Assembly: GCA_030634465.1 (NCBI GenBank) | Contig: DAOWAS010000006.1 | Location: 1-35,933 of the forward strand | Direction of reading: 5' to 3' | Source: Alphaproteobacteria bacterium | Lineage (GTDB): Bacteria > Pseudomonadota > Alphaproteobacteria > Sphingomonadales > SMXR01 | Length of the DNA stretch: 35,933 nt | Notes under the pieces: generated by a model | Seen by the model: only the letters and a program-made list of their open reading frames with translations | Databases searched by the model: none | What the model was told of the DNA's origin: nothing | Translations under genes and position numbers: made by a program | Part shown: positions 18,253 to 26,166 of the stretch, one piece after another | Layout of the letters: each line of letters begins with the position of its first letter | Numbering within the stretch: the stretch's first letter is position 1

Positions 18253-19739
18253 GCATCTCTCCTGATTGTGTAGCCATCTCCTTCATTGGCAAATTTGGTA
18301 GTGAAGGCAAAGTCGGTTTCAAAACAGGCATGAATGCGGTAGATAGCGTCTCCTTTGGTTACGGCATCGCCAATTTTTTTGAAAAGATCAATGCCCGCAC
18401 CCTTATCCATTGGCGCGCCAGCAAGGCGGGCAATACGGGCAAGGCGATAACAATCAATTCCACTTATAACGCCATCTTCTTTTGCCAGAATGTCGTGGGT
18501 TAACTCACCCGCACACATTGCTTCGTTTTTACCCTGAGCCTCAATAATTTTTTCCATTGTTTGCAATGCTTCGCCTGAGTTCAGCAACTGTTCAGCTTTG
18601 GCATAACCCGAGCCACCTTTTAGGGCGGGGTCAGCTTCCAGCAACGCGCCGGCAATTTGCAGTGACTTTTCTCTTAGGTCGGTTGGGGCGTTATCTTCAT
18701 TACGCAAAACTGCCATAACATCTCTGGCCTCTAATACGGGGCCAATGCCATTGCCAATGGGTTGGGCGCCGTCTGTTACAACCACATCTACATGCAGGCC
18801 AATTTCAGTGGCAATATATTCAAACAGTTTTCGTAACCGCATGGCATCATGCTGGGTGTGAATTTTAGCCGAGGGGCCAATGGGTATATCAATTAACAAG
18901 TGGGTTGAGCCTGCGGCTAGTTTTTTAGACATGATAGAAGCCACCATTTGCTCTCGTGTATCAATGCCAAGCGGGCGTTCAACCGATATTAGAATGTCAT
19001 CAGCAGGGGACAGGTTAACATGACCGCCCCAGGCAATGCAGCCATTACAGCTTTCAACAACAGCGCGCATTTCTTGCATAGACAGGTCAACATTTGCCAA
19101 TACTTCCATGGTATCAGCAGTGCCTGCGGGCGAAGTAATGGCGCGCGATGATGTTTTGGGAATGGTCAAGCCATGTGCTGCAATAATTGGTACCACTATC
19201 ATTGAGGTGCGGTTGCCAGGAATGCCACCAATGCAGTGTTTGTCAACAACCACAGGGGCGTTCCAATATAGTTTGTTTCCTGCTTGTGCCATGGTAGTTG
19301 TAAGCGATAAAACCTCGCTTGATGTCATAAACCCAGCGCAAGAAACCAGAAAAGCCGCTATTTCCATTTCAGAATATCTGTGACTGGCAATGTCGCCAAC
19401 AATCATTTCTATTTGCTTATGGTTAAGGGTATGCCCGTGAATTTTTCGTCTTAAGTGTTCCAAGCTTTGGGGCAGTTCGGCGGGGGCAATGGTTACGGGC
19501 GAGTTTTCATCCAGACCCATTCGTTCAAAAGCCTGTTTTGATAGCCCAAGTTCATCGGGGCCAACAATGTCTTTGTTGTCGACAATTAATAATGTGGCAA
19601 GCATGCGTTTTTTGCCGCTAATAACTTCAATTTTTTTGAGAGCTTGATACTCCTCAGGGCGGTACAAGCTACAGTCTCGCGCCATAAACGCCACAGAGTT
19701 TCTGTAGGTATCAATGCCTATATTCTTTAGCTTCAGCAT
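18249..19739 (-). CDS. AMP phosphorylase / thymidine phosphorylase family protein
   Basis: The 496-residue protein belongs to the long, archaeal-like branch of the pyrimidine phosphorylase family. It has an extra N-terminal domain of about 85 residues before the glycosyl-transferase fold. Characteristic blocks are VVVDKHCIGGIPGNRTSMIV, SSRAITSPAGTADTMEVL, GGHVNLSPADDILI and GSTHLLIDIPIGPSAKI. Archaeal members phosphorolyse AMP to adenine and ribose 1,5-bisphosphate; bacterial relatives are usually annotated only as thymidine phosphorylase. The frame is open to a GTG at 19754. The ATG at 19739 with AAAGGGG six bases upstream is the better start. It leads the operon, is divergent from the P-type ATPase gene, and ends in a four-base overlap with the next gene. 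Confidence 0.85.
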   Translation of the reverse strand: MLKLKNIGIDTYRNSVAFMARDCSLYRPEEYQALKKIEVISGKKRMLATLLIVDNKDIVGPDELGLSKQAFERMGLDENSPVTIAPAELPQSLEHLRRKIHGHTLNHKQIEMIVGDIASHRYSEMEIAAFLVSCAGFMTSSEVLSLTTTMAQAGNKLYWNAPVVVDKHCIGGIPGNRTSMIVVPIIAAHGLTIPKTSSRAITSPAGTADTMEVLANVDLSMQEMRAVVESCNGCIAWGGHVNLSPADDILISVERPLGIDTREQMVASIMSKKLAAGSTHLLIDIPIGPSAKIHTQHDAMRLRKLFEYIATEIGLHVDVVVTDGAQPIGNGIGPVLEARDVMAVLRNEDNAPTDLREKSLQIAGALLEADPALKGGSGYAKAEQLLNSGEALQTMEKIIEAQGKNEAMCAGELTHDILAKEDGVISGIDCYRLARIARLAGAPMDKGAGIDLFKKIGDAVTKGDAIYRIHACFETDFAFTTKFANEGDGYTIRRDA

Positions 19740-19799
19740 TTTAACCCCTTTCACCTGAACTATATGCGTTTAGTATAAAGGAAAGAATAAGCCCCATCT

Positions 19800-19813
19800 T
19801 TGTTCTTAATCAA
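19800..19813. promoter_or_regulatory. FNR-like box between phosphorylase operon and P-type ATPase
   Basis: TTGTTCTTAATCAA matches the FNR palindrome in nine of ten positions. It lies in the 122-bp divergent gap, with its centre about 55 bp before the ATPase ATG and about 67 bp before the phosphorylase ATG. It could serve either or both operons. A TATATATATAG run at 19817-19827 may supply a -10 for the rightward gene. Confidence 0.55.
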
Positions 19814-19861
19814 GGTATATATATAGTGCTAGAGTTTAGTTTGAACCGATAAAGGAAACTA

Positions 19862-22588
19862 ATGTCAGTGAAAGAGACACAGCATAACCCAGAGAACTGG
19901 CACAATATGCCAGTCGAAAAAGTGTTTGAGAAGCTTGGCGCTGATGCTGCGGGGCTTAGTGCTGATGATGCCCGCACCCGTTTGGCGGCTTATGGTTACA
20001 ACCGTCTGGAGCCACCAAAACGTCGTGGTTCTTTCAAGCGTTTTTTAGCCCAGTTTAATAATGTTCTGCTTTATGTTTTGCTTGGTGCCGCAGTGGTAAC
20101 CGCCATGCTTGGTTTTTGGATTGATACTGGTGTTATTATTGGCGTGGTGTTTATTAATGCCGCCATTGGTTTTATTCAGGAGGGCAAGGCCGAGGCCGCA
20201 TTAGAGGCCATTCAAGCCATGCTGTCGCCACAAGCAACGGTGTGGCGTGATGGTCGTGCGCGCACGGTGCCTGCTAAGGAACTGGTGCTGGGCGACATTG
20301 TGTTGTTGCATTCAGGCGACCGTGTTCCTGCTGATATTCGTTTGATAAAAACCAAAACCCTGCAAATTCAAGAGGCTGTTTTAACTGGCGAGAGCATGCC
20401 GGTAGATAAAACACCTGAACCAGTGGCAGAAAAAACAGAGCTGGGTGACCGTGCGTCTATGGGGTTTGCGGGAACCTTGGTTACTTATGGTACAGGAACA
20501 GGGATAGTTGTTGAAACCGCAGAGCACACCGAAATTGGTAAAATTAGCTCGCTGTTAAGCGATGTAAAAACCCTGACAACGCCTTTGTTACGCCAGATAG
20601 AAGTTTTCAGCCGTTGGCTTACCGCAGTTATTCTTGTCATTGCCATCGGCACATTTGTGTACGGTCTTACGGTTATTGGTTATTCGCTTGAACACATGTT
20701 TATGGTGGCAGTTAGCCTTGCTGTGGCGGCAATTCCAGAAGGCTTGCCACCTGTTATGACCATTGCACTGGCAATTGGTGTTACCCGTATGGCGCACCGT
20801 AATGCCATTATTCGCAGCTTGCCTGCGGTTGAAACCCTTGGTTCTGTAACAGTTATTTGTTCTGATAAAACAGGCACCCTGACCCATAATGAACTGATGG
20901 TGCAGGCAGTTGTTACCGCAGATAATGCGTATGGTGCCACGGGCAGTGGTTACGCCCCAATGGGCGAGTTTATGCTTGATGGGCGGGCGGTTGAAGTTAA
21001 AAAACACTCAGACCTTTATGCCGCAGTGCATGCGGCGGTGTTGTGTAACGATGCTGAGCTTAGCAAGGTGGATGGCACATGGCACCTAAATGGCAACCCC
21101 ACCGATGGTGCTTTATTAGCGGCGGGAATGAAGGCAAAGCTTGATGTGCCTTTTGAACGCCAAGACCAACCGCGTACTGATCTTATTCCTTTTGAATCGG
21201 TTCATAAATTTATGGCCACCCTGCACCATGACCATGAAGGGCAGGGCTATATATATGTTAAAGGTGCGCCAGAGCGCATTTTAGAAATGTGTTCTTTTCA
21301 ACAAAGCGGTGGTCAAGACGTGGCATTAAACACGGAATATTGGCTTGAACATATCGAGGAGCTAGCCTCGCAAGCATTGCGGGTAATAGCGGTGGCTAGG
21401 CTGAAAACCGAAACTACCCCCAGTAACTTGCACTTTAATGATGTTGAAGGCGGGCTGACCATAACAGGTATGTTTGGCTTAATAGATCCGCCAAGCAAAG
21501 AAGCCATTGAAGCGGTGGAAAGGTGCAAAAGTGCGGGTATTCAGGTTAAAATGATAACAGGTGACCATGCCACTACCGCAGGTGCGATTGCCGCCCATTT
21601 TGGCCTTGGTCTGGAACACCCTGTTTTGACGGGTAAAGAGCTTGATGCCCTGTCACAAGAGGAATTTATTGAAATTGCGGGTAAGGCAGATGTTTTTGCC
21701 CGCGCCACCCCCGAACATAAATTGCGTTTGGTTAATGCCCTGCAAGCCACAGGCCATATTGTTGCTATGACAGGGGACGGCGTTAACGATGCCCCCGCCT
21801 TAAAGCGTGCTGACATTGGCATAGCAATGGGGCGTAAAGGTACCGAGGTTGCCAAAGAAGCCGCAGATGTGGTGCTGGCTGATGATAATTTTGCCTCTAT
21901 TGTCCACGCGGTGAAAGAGGGGCGTACGGTTTATGATAACCTTATAAAAACTATACTTGTGCTTTTGCCCACCAGTGGTGGCGAGGCCTTGACCATACTT
22001 GCCGCCACGCTTTTAAGCCAAAGTTTGCCCATAACACCGGTGCAAATATTGTGGGTTAATATGATTACAGCGGTAACGCTGGGCTTGGCACTGGCATTTG
22101 AGCCCGCAGAGGCAGGTATTATGAAACGCCCACCACGCTCGCCCAAAGCACCAATATTATCAAGATTTTTGGCATGGCGAACTGTGTTTGTTTCTATTCT
22201 GCTGTTGGTGGGTGCGTTAGGTTTGTTTAAACTGGAGCAAGCGTTGGGCGCAAGTATAGATACAGCGCGCACTGTTGCGGTTAATACCATTGTTATGGGC
22301 GAAATAGCCTATTTGTTTAATTGCCGGCGCATATCAGAAAATTCATGGAACCGAGAAGGGTTCTTTGGCTCGCCCCAAGTTTTGCTTGCGGTTGGGACTG
22401 TTTTAGGGTTGCAACTGCTGTTCACATACCTGCCTGCCATGCAAACGCTTTTCCATAGCACAGCTATTGACCTTGGCGCATGGCTTAGAATTATATCGTT
22501 TGCTGTGTGCCTGTTTATTCTGGTGGAGCTTGAGAAGCTTGTGACCAGATATTACAAGGCCTTGAGGTTAAACAAACTTCAACACTAG
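19862..22588 (+). CDS. P-type cation-transporting ATPase (P2A-like)
   Basis: The 908-residue membrane pump has the full domain order of Ca2+/Na+-type P2 ATPases. There is an N-terminal cation-ATPase domain, the actuator with [15 protein letters not shown] in M4 at 292-296 and the phosphorylation site DKTGTLT with Asp335. A nucleotide domain with [10 protein letters not shown] and the hinge [21 protein letters not shown] follow, then about six C-terminal helices. In M6 the sequence is [11 protein letters not shown] (Asn733, Ala737). The SERCA-type acidic residue after NxxT is Ala, so the ion specificity is open. As I recall, the hypoxia-induced CtpF of mycobacteria has a similar M6. The gene stands alone, divergent from the phosphorylase operon, with AAAGGAAAC before the ATG. 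Confidence 0.9.
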   Translation: MSVKETQHNPENWHNMPVEKVFEKLGADAAGLSADDARTRLAAYGYNRLEPPKRRGSFKRFLAQFNNVLLYVLLGAAVVTAMLGFWIDTGVIIGVVFINAAIGFIQEGKAEAALEAIQAMLSPQATVWRDGRARTVPAKELVLGDIVLLHSGDRVPADIRLIKTKTLQIQEAVLTGESMPVDKTPEPVAEKTELGDRASMGFAGTLVTYGTGTGIVVETAEHTEIGKISSLLSDVKTLTTPLLRQIEVFSRWLTAVILVIAIGTFVYGLTVIGYSLEHMFMVAVSLAVAAIPEGLPPVMTIALAIGVTRMAHRNAIIRSLPAVETLGSVTVICSDKTGTLTHNELMVQAVVTADNAYGATGSGYAPMGEFMLDGRAVEVKKHSDLYAAVHAAVLCNDAELSKVDGTWHLNGNPTDGALLAAGMKAKLDVPFERQDQPRTDLIPFESVHKFMATLHHDHEGQGYIYVKGAPERILEMCSFQQSGGQDVALNTEYWLEHIEELASQALRVIAVARLKTETTPSNLHFNDVEGGLTITGMFGLIDPPSKEAIEAVERCKSAGIQVKMITGDHATTAGAIAAHFGLGLEHPVLTGKELDALSQEEFIEIAGKADVFARATPEHKLRLVNALQATGHIVAMTGDGVNDAPALKRADIGIAMGRKGTEVAKEAADVVLADDNFASIVHAVKEGRTVYDNLIKTILVLLPTSGGEALTILAATLLSQSLPITPVQILWVNMITAVTLGLALAFEPAEAGIMKRPPRSPKAPILSRFLAWRTVFVSILLLVGALGLFKLEQALGASIDTARTVAVNTIVMGEIAYLFNCRRISENSWNREGFFGSPQVLLAVGTVLGLQLLFTYLPAMQTLFHSTAIDLGAWLRIISFAVCLFILVELEKLVTRYYKALRLNKLQH

Positions 22589-22620
22589 CAACATTAAGCC
22601 ACAGGTCAGCTCAAGTTAGG

Positions 22621-23079
22621 TCAGGTTAGGTGTTTTATATAATATTCAACTAAATCTGGCGTTGGCATATTGGTCAGGTTTTTGGCGTGATGCTTGCTAA
22701 CCTTGCCCTGACATGCAGGTGATAAGTTGTTCTGAATAGTTTTGTAAACATCGTCTTGCGCTATCATAACAATGGTATCATAGGTGGATATTATATTTTC
22801 TTTGCTTAAGTGTTCTGCCAGTTCCTTCAGGAAGGCGTGGCTAGCGTGTTGTTTATAGCTGGTGCGCTCTTCCACGCTGTAGCGAGATTTTGCATTTGGC
22901 CCCTGACCATGCCCATGACCAGACCTGTCTGATTTAAGGTCGTGTTCGGGTTTTCTGGCATCGTCATTGCTCATGGCAAAAATTTCCGTCAGCCCCTTAT
23001 GTTCTGGTATCCATTCAAAGATTTTAGCTTTTGCTTGATCTGCAGTTAATATCCATATTTTACCATTTTTTTTAAACAT
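22621..23079 (-). CDS. Host-attachment / BaeRF-type release-factor-like protein
   Basis: The 152-residue soluble protein starts KKNGKIWILTADQAKAKIFE and ends TPDLVEYYIKHL. These match the family annotated as required for attachment to host cells, now grouped with bacterial eRF1-like (BaeRF) proteins. It contains a histidine/glycine-rich stretch, SDRSGHGHGQGPNAKSR, in the middle. The molecular function is unknown; in other genomes such genes often sit beside universal stress and phosphoribosyltransferase genes, as here. AAAGGTG precedes the ATG. It converges with the P-type ATPase gene 32 bp away. Confidence 0.75.
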   Translation of the reverse strand: MFKKNGKIWILTADQAKAKIFEWIPEHKGLTEIFAMSNDDARKPEHDLKSDRSGHGHGQGPNAKSRYSVEERTSYKQHASHAFLKELAEHLSKENIISTYDTIVMIAQDDVYKTIQNNLSPACQGKVSKHHAKNLTNMPTPDLVEYYIKHLT

Positions 23080-23174
23080 AGAATTTCACCTTTAATTTGA
23101 AGGTTACAATATATAATCAACTTCTTATTATATGGTTAAGTTGAAGGCTCCTTCGGATATGATCGCTGAAGGCT

Positions 23175-23216
23175 CTTTGGGTTCTAACCAGTGGTTAGCA
23201 AGTGCCTGACCCAAAG
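23175..23216. repeat. Nested hairpin
   Basis: The outer arms CTTTGGGT (23175-23182) and ACCCAAAG (23209-23216) are perfect complements. Inside lies a second perfect hairpin, CTAACC (23184-23189) and GGTTAG (23193-23198), with a three-base loop. If transcription of the leftward gene started from a class II promoter at the FNR-like box (about 23208), the 5' end of the mRNA would contain the inner hairpin and most of this structure. Confidence 0.6.
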
Positions 23217-23242
23217 ATTCTATTGTATGAAGATGCCTGTCA

Positions 23243-23256
23243 ATGATTCCAATCAA
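23243..23256. promoter_or_regulatory. FNR-like box in the 23.2-kb intergenic region
   Basis: ATGATTCCAATCAA matches the FNR palindrome in nine of ten positions. It lies about 170 bp before the attachment-protein ATG on the minus strand. Its distance from that start is long, so it may drive a long leader or an untranslated RNA. Confidence 0.45.
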
Positions 23257-23384
23257 TGTAAATAAATTAGTTTGTGCTATTGTCAATTTGTTCAGTCAGG
23301 AGCGTCGTACGAAAGCTCTTTCTGGAATTGCTCTTCGGAGTAGCAAGGAAACGGTGATTGTATAATGTGATGATAGATTGAACC

Positions 23385-23458
23385 GGGGCTCGTGGCCGCT
23401 AGACATTAGAAAAGAACTTCGGTTTTGATTATGATGAAAGGCAACCACGAGTTTCCCC
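23385..23458. repeat. Long imperfect inverted repeat
   Basis: The arms GGGGCTCGTGG (23385-23395) and CCACGAGTTTCCCC (23445-23458) pair over eleven bases with a three-base bulge, enclosing about 49 bases. It lies just after the end of the phosphoribosyltransferase gene (minus strand). There is no run of T residues after it, so it is not a textbook terminator. It could be part of a structured RNA or the remnant of a small mobile element. Confidence 0.5.
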
Positions 23459-23488
23459 TATGTGGGCCTGTTATTTGCTATCAGTGTT

Positions 23489-24124
23489 TTATTTGCTGTT
23501 AGCCAGAATTTCCACAACCTCACTGTCAGGAACCTGATTAAAATGTTGGTAGTGTGGGCTTATGGCGTAAAACGGTTCAGGCGTTATCAGACAGACAATT
23601 TCATCCACGTCTTCTTCTAGATCGGTCAAGGTTTCTTTGGGGGCGAGCGGTACCGCCAACACTAAAAACTTTGCTCCTGCGGCTCTAAGGGACTTTAGCG
23701 CCACCTTAACCGTGGCACCTGTGGCTATGCCATCGTCTACCAGAATAATTGTTCGCCCCTTAACTGGCAGCACCCTGCGCGTGGCACTGTACATTTGCCG
23801 CCGTTTTGCTATTTCTTCAAGCTTATGCGCCATCTCGCCCTGAATATAGCTATCACTGGCGCCCACCAAGTTTGCATTTTTCTTATCAATAAACAACACA
23901 GGCTCAGCACCATCTGCCACGGCACCAATGGCTAGTTCCGACTGCCCTGGCGCGCCTATTTTCCGCACCAGTAACACATCAAGCGGTGCGGCAAGGGCAT
24001 CTGCCACCACCTTGCCAATGGGTACGCCGCCGCGAGGCAAAGCTAGAATGATGGGATCATCATTTTTATACCCCATTAGAGCTTTGGCTAATTGTTCGCC
24101 TGCATCTTGTCGGTCAATGAACAT
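23489..24124 (-). CDS. Phosphoribosyltransferase family protein
   Basis: The 211-residue protein has a type I PRTase fold with the PRPP-binding loop ILVDDGIATGAT around residues 127-138. The N-terminal segment ILALPRGGVPIGKVVADAL is typical of the stand-alone PRTases found next to alpha/beta hydrolases. The substrate base is unknown for this subfamily. A TTG start at 24157 is possible but would overlap the upstream gene. The ATG at 24124, with GAGGATAAG upstream and a 4-bp gap from the hydrolase stop, fits better. It is the last gene of the 26060-23489 operon. Confidence 0.85.
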   Translation of the reverse strand: MFIDRQDAGEQLAKALMGYKNDDPIILALPRGGVPIGKVVADALAAPLDVLLVRKIGAPGQSELAIGAVADGAEPVLFIDKKNANLVGASDSYIQGEMAHKLEEIAKRRQMYSATRRVLPVKGRTIILVDDGIATGATVKVALKSLRAAGAKFLVLAVPLAPKETLTDLEEDVDEIVCLITPEPFYAISPHYQHFNQVPDSEVVEILANSK

Positions 24125-24128
24125 AGCT

Positions 24129-24809
24129 TTACTTATCCTCAATGTTTGGGGTTCCAAGATAATGGCAAAACCAGTTGGCGGTCAATTGCACTACTTGTTC
24201 CAGACAGCCTGCTTCTTCAAACAAATGCGTAGCACCCGGTACAATTTCAATGGATTTAATGCAGTTGAGTTTATCAAAAGCCTGTTGGTTTAGCGTTATC
24301 ACCTCACCATCAAGACCACCAACTACAAGCAGGGTTGGGGCTTTGACAAGCTCAAGATAAGGCCCAGCAAGATCAGCTCTGCCACCACGTGATACAATTG
24401 CACTTGCGGGTGAATTTGGCACTGTTGCCGCCACAAGCGCCGCCGCCGCCCCCGTGCTGGAACCCCAATATCCAACCTTTAGGTTTACGGTGTTGGGCTG
24501 TTCCTGCAACCATGACCCCGCCATTGCCACCCGCTCGGAAAGCAAGGGTATATCAAATACAAGCCGTCTGTCATCGGCCTCATCTGGCAACAACAGGTCA
24601 AAAAGCAAGGTCGCCAAGCCGGCTTTTTGTAATTCTTTGGCGACATATTGGTTGCGGGGGCTAAACCTGCTGCTACCGCTACCGTGGGCGAAAACAACAA
24701 TACCCATAGCACCCTCGGGTATGGACAGAAAGCCCTCTAGTTGTAGTGAACCTACAAGAACATCTGATGTTATTATTTGATCAGAATTTTGGGCAATTTT
24801 ATCAGTCAT
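24129..24809 (-). CDS. Alpha/beta hydrolase (dienelactone hydrolase-like)
   Basis: The 226-residue cytoplasmic protein has an alpha/beta hydrolase fold. HGSGSSRFSPRN is an oxyanion-hole region, the nucleophile elbow GSSTG carries the catalytic Ser, and GGLDGEV and GATHLFEE supply the Asp and His of the triad. The family frequently neighbours PRTases in stress clusters, but its substrate is unknown. It lies 18 bp after the cyclopropane synthase gene. Confidence 0.85.
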   Translation of the reverse strand: MTDKIAQNSDQIITSDVLVGSLQLEGFLSIPEGAMGIVVFAHGSGSSRFSPRNQYVAKELQKAGLATLLFDLLLPDEADDRRLVFDIPLLSERVAMAGSWLQEQPNTVNLKVGYWGSSTGAAAALVAATVPNSPASAIVSRGGRADLAGPYLELVKAPTLLVVGGLDGEVITLNQQAFDKLNCIKSIEIVPGATHLFEEAGCLEQVVQLTANWFCHYLGTPNIEDK

Positions 24810-24827
24810 AATTTTTCTCTCACCAAA

Positions 24828-26060
24828 TTAGGACGCAATGTCGGAATGGGGCAGTGTTTTGGCTTCCCAATCTTCAATATAAGACCGTGTCAGTGGTACT
24901 GCATCCTGCTTTTTAGCCATTTGAATTTGAAAAACAACCAGACCACCGTTGCGAAATCCACCCTCAGCGCTCGCTAGATAAAACTCCCACATACGGCAAA
25001 AACGCTCGTCATAAATTTCTTTTGCCTTGTCCCTGTTTTTAGCAAAGCGTTGTCGCCACGCCTTAGCGGTTTCAGCATAATGTAACCGCAAAATTTCAAC
25101 GTCGGTTATATATAAACCAGCTTTCTCAATAGCGGCTGTTACCTCGGAAAGGGCAGGCATATAGCCACCGGGGAAAATGTGTTTTTTTAACCACGGGTTG
25201 GTGGCATTGGGGCCTTGCGCCCGGCCAATGGTATGTAAAAGCGCCACACCATCGTCTTGCAATAACTTGGATATAATTTTGAAAAACTCGCCGTAATGTG
25301 ACCGCCCCACATGTTCAAACATTCCCACAGATACAATTCTGTCAAACTTCTCTTGTATCTGTCTGTAGTCCTCAAGGTAAAAGCGAGCGTGCTTTGCCAT
25401 GCCTTCTTTGGTGGAGCGGGCATTGGCATAGGCTAATTGCTCCTCGGAAAGTGTAATGCCCTTCACCTCGGCATCGCAAGTTTTGGCGAGAAATATACCA
25501 AGTCCGCCCCAACCACACCCTATGTCGAGAATTTTTTGTTCCTTCTCTATACAAAGCTTGGCGGCAATATGGCTCATTTTCCGAAGCTGTGCCGTTTCCA
25601 GATCTTGGTCTGGATGTTCGAAATAGGCACAGGAATACTGGCGATTATCGTCAAGAAACAGCTCGTATAATTTGTCCGATAAATCATAATGATGGGCCAC
25701 ATTGCTTTTCGACTTGTATATGGGGATGTGTAGGGATACCCAGCGAAAAGCCCGTCTGATGCCGCCTATAAAATCATAAACCTTGTGACCAAATGCCAAG
25801 CCTATGTTTCTGGTTGCCAGATCAATAAAATCATACAGTCTGCCATCATCAACCGTAAGCGTGCCATCCATATATGCCTCACCAAGATAGACATCAGGTG
25901 CAATGGCTACTTTCCAGGGGGTAAGCTTATTGTGAAAACGTATGGTAACATCAGGACCCGCTTTACTACCTGTAAAGACATGCTCGGTTCCGCGGCAATC
26001 TACTACTTTGAGTGTACCTTGTTTAATGAAGTATTTGAGACTTAGAGAAAGCAAAAACAT
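24828..26060 (-). CDS. Cyclopropane-fatty-acyl-phospholipid synthase family methyltransferase
   Basis: The 410-residue protein has the CFA synthase layout. An N-terminal lipid-binding region is followed by HYDLSDKLYELFLDDNRQYSCAYF and the SAM site LDIGCGWGGLGIFLAK. Then come SVGMFEHVG and the C-terminal WEFYLASAEGGFRNGGLVVFQ. These enzymes add a methylene bridge to unsaturated membrane acyl chains from SAM, usually in stress or stationary phase. The frame opens upstream at 26093, but the ATG at 26060 has AGGAGAG seven bases before it and is the likely start. It leads the operon with the hydrolase and PRTase. Confidence 0.9.
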   Translation of the reverse strand: MFLLSLSLKYFIKQGTLKVVDCRGTEHVFTGSKAGPDVTIRFHNKLTPWKVAIAPDVYLGEAYMDGTLTVDDGRLYDFIDLATRNIGLAFGHKVYDFIGGIRRAFRWVSLHIPIYKSKSNVAHHYDLSDKLYELFLDDNRQYSCAYFEHPDQDLETAQLRKMSHIAAKLCIEKEQKILDIGCGWGGLGIFLAKTCDAEVKGITLSEEQLAYANARSTKEGMAKHARFYLEDYRQIQEKFDRIVSVGMFEHVGRSHYGEFFKIISKLLQDDGVALLHTIGRAQGPNATNPWLKKHIFPGGYMPALSEVTAAIEKAGLYITDVEILRLHYAETAKAWRQRFAKNRDKAKEIYDERFCRMWEFYLASAEGGFRNGGLVVFQIQMAKKQDAVPLTRSYIEDWEAKTLPHSDIAS

Positions 26061-26125
26061 AACCACTCTCCTATTCACAACAATTACAACCATGATGGTT
26101 GCTTAAGATCGATTAGGCAGTGTAA

Positions 26126-26155
26126 CATTTTTTCTACCAAGCGTGGTAAAAAATG
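26126..26155. terminator. Possible transcription terminator after the cyclase-prenyltransferase operon
   Basis: The palindrome CATTTTTTCTACCA / TGGTAAAAAATG (loop AGCG) pairs over twelve bases with a two-base bulge. It lies 11 bp past the stop of the UbiA-like gene. The core is only ACCA/TGGT and the tails are A/T runs in both directions, so it would be a weak, perhaps bidirectional, terminator. It separates the two leftward operons. Confidence 0.4.
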
Positions 26156-26166
26156 CATTAGTTTGG

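Larger units (their letters stand above)
23080..23488. other. 409-bp intergenic region rich in inverted repeats
   Basis: No convincing coding frame is present here; the longest frame I read is a 44-codon minus-strand frame with no recognisable content. The region contains an FNR-like box at 23243-23256, a nested hairpin at 23175-23216 and a long inverted repeat at 23385-23458. A directly repeated TGAAGGCTC occurs at 23142-23150 and 23167-23175, with a CAACTT/AAGTTG pair at 23118-23142. This could be a long regulatory leader for the attachment-protein gene, or a small RNA gene. Neither can be proven by reading. Confidence 0.5.

Noticed and set aside
22589-22620. A terminator between the convergent P-type ATPase and attachment-protein genes
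   Set aside because: The 32-bp gap has only short repeats of GGTTAG/GGTCAG type and no clear stem with a T run.
23323-23457. A 44-codon minus-strand frame in the 23.2-kb gap, considered as a transposase remnant
   Set aside because: No recognisable transposase motif and no ribosome site before its GTG; it overlaps the inverted repeat.
26099-26112. TTGCTTAAGATCGA as a further FNR box before the CFA synthase gene
   Set aside because: Only eight of ten positions match, and a class II start from it would fall at the ribosome site, so it is not a believable promoter site.
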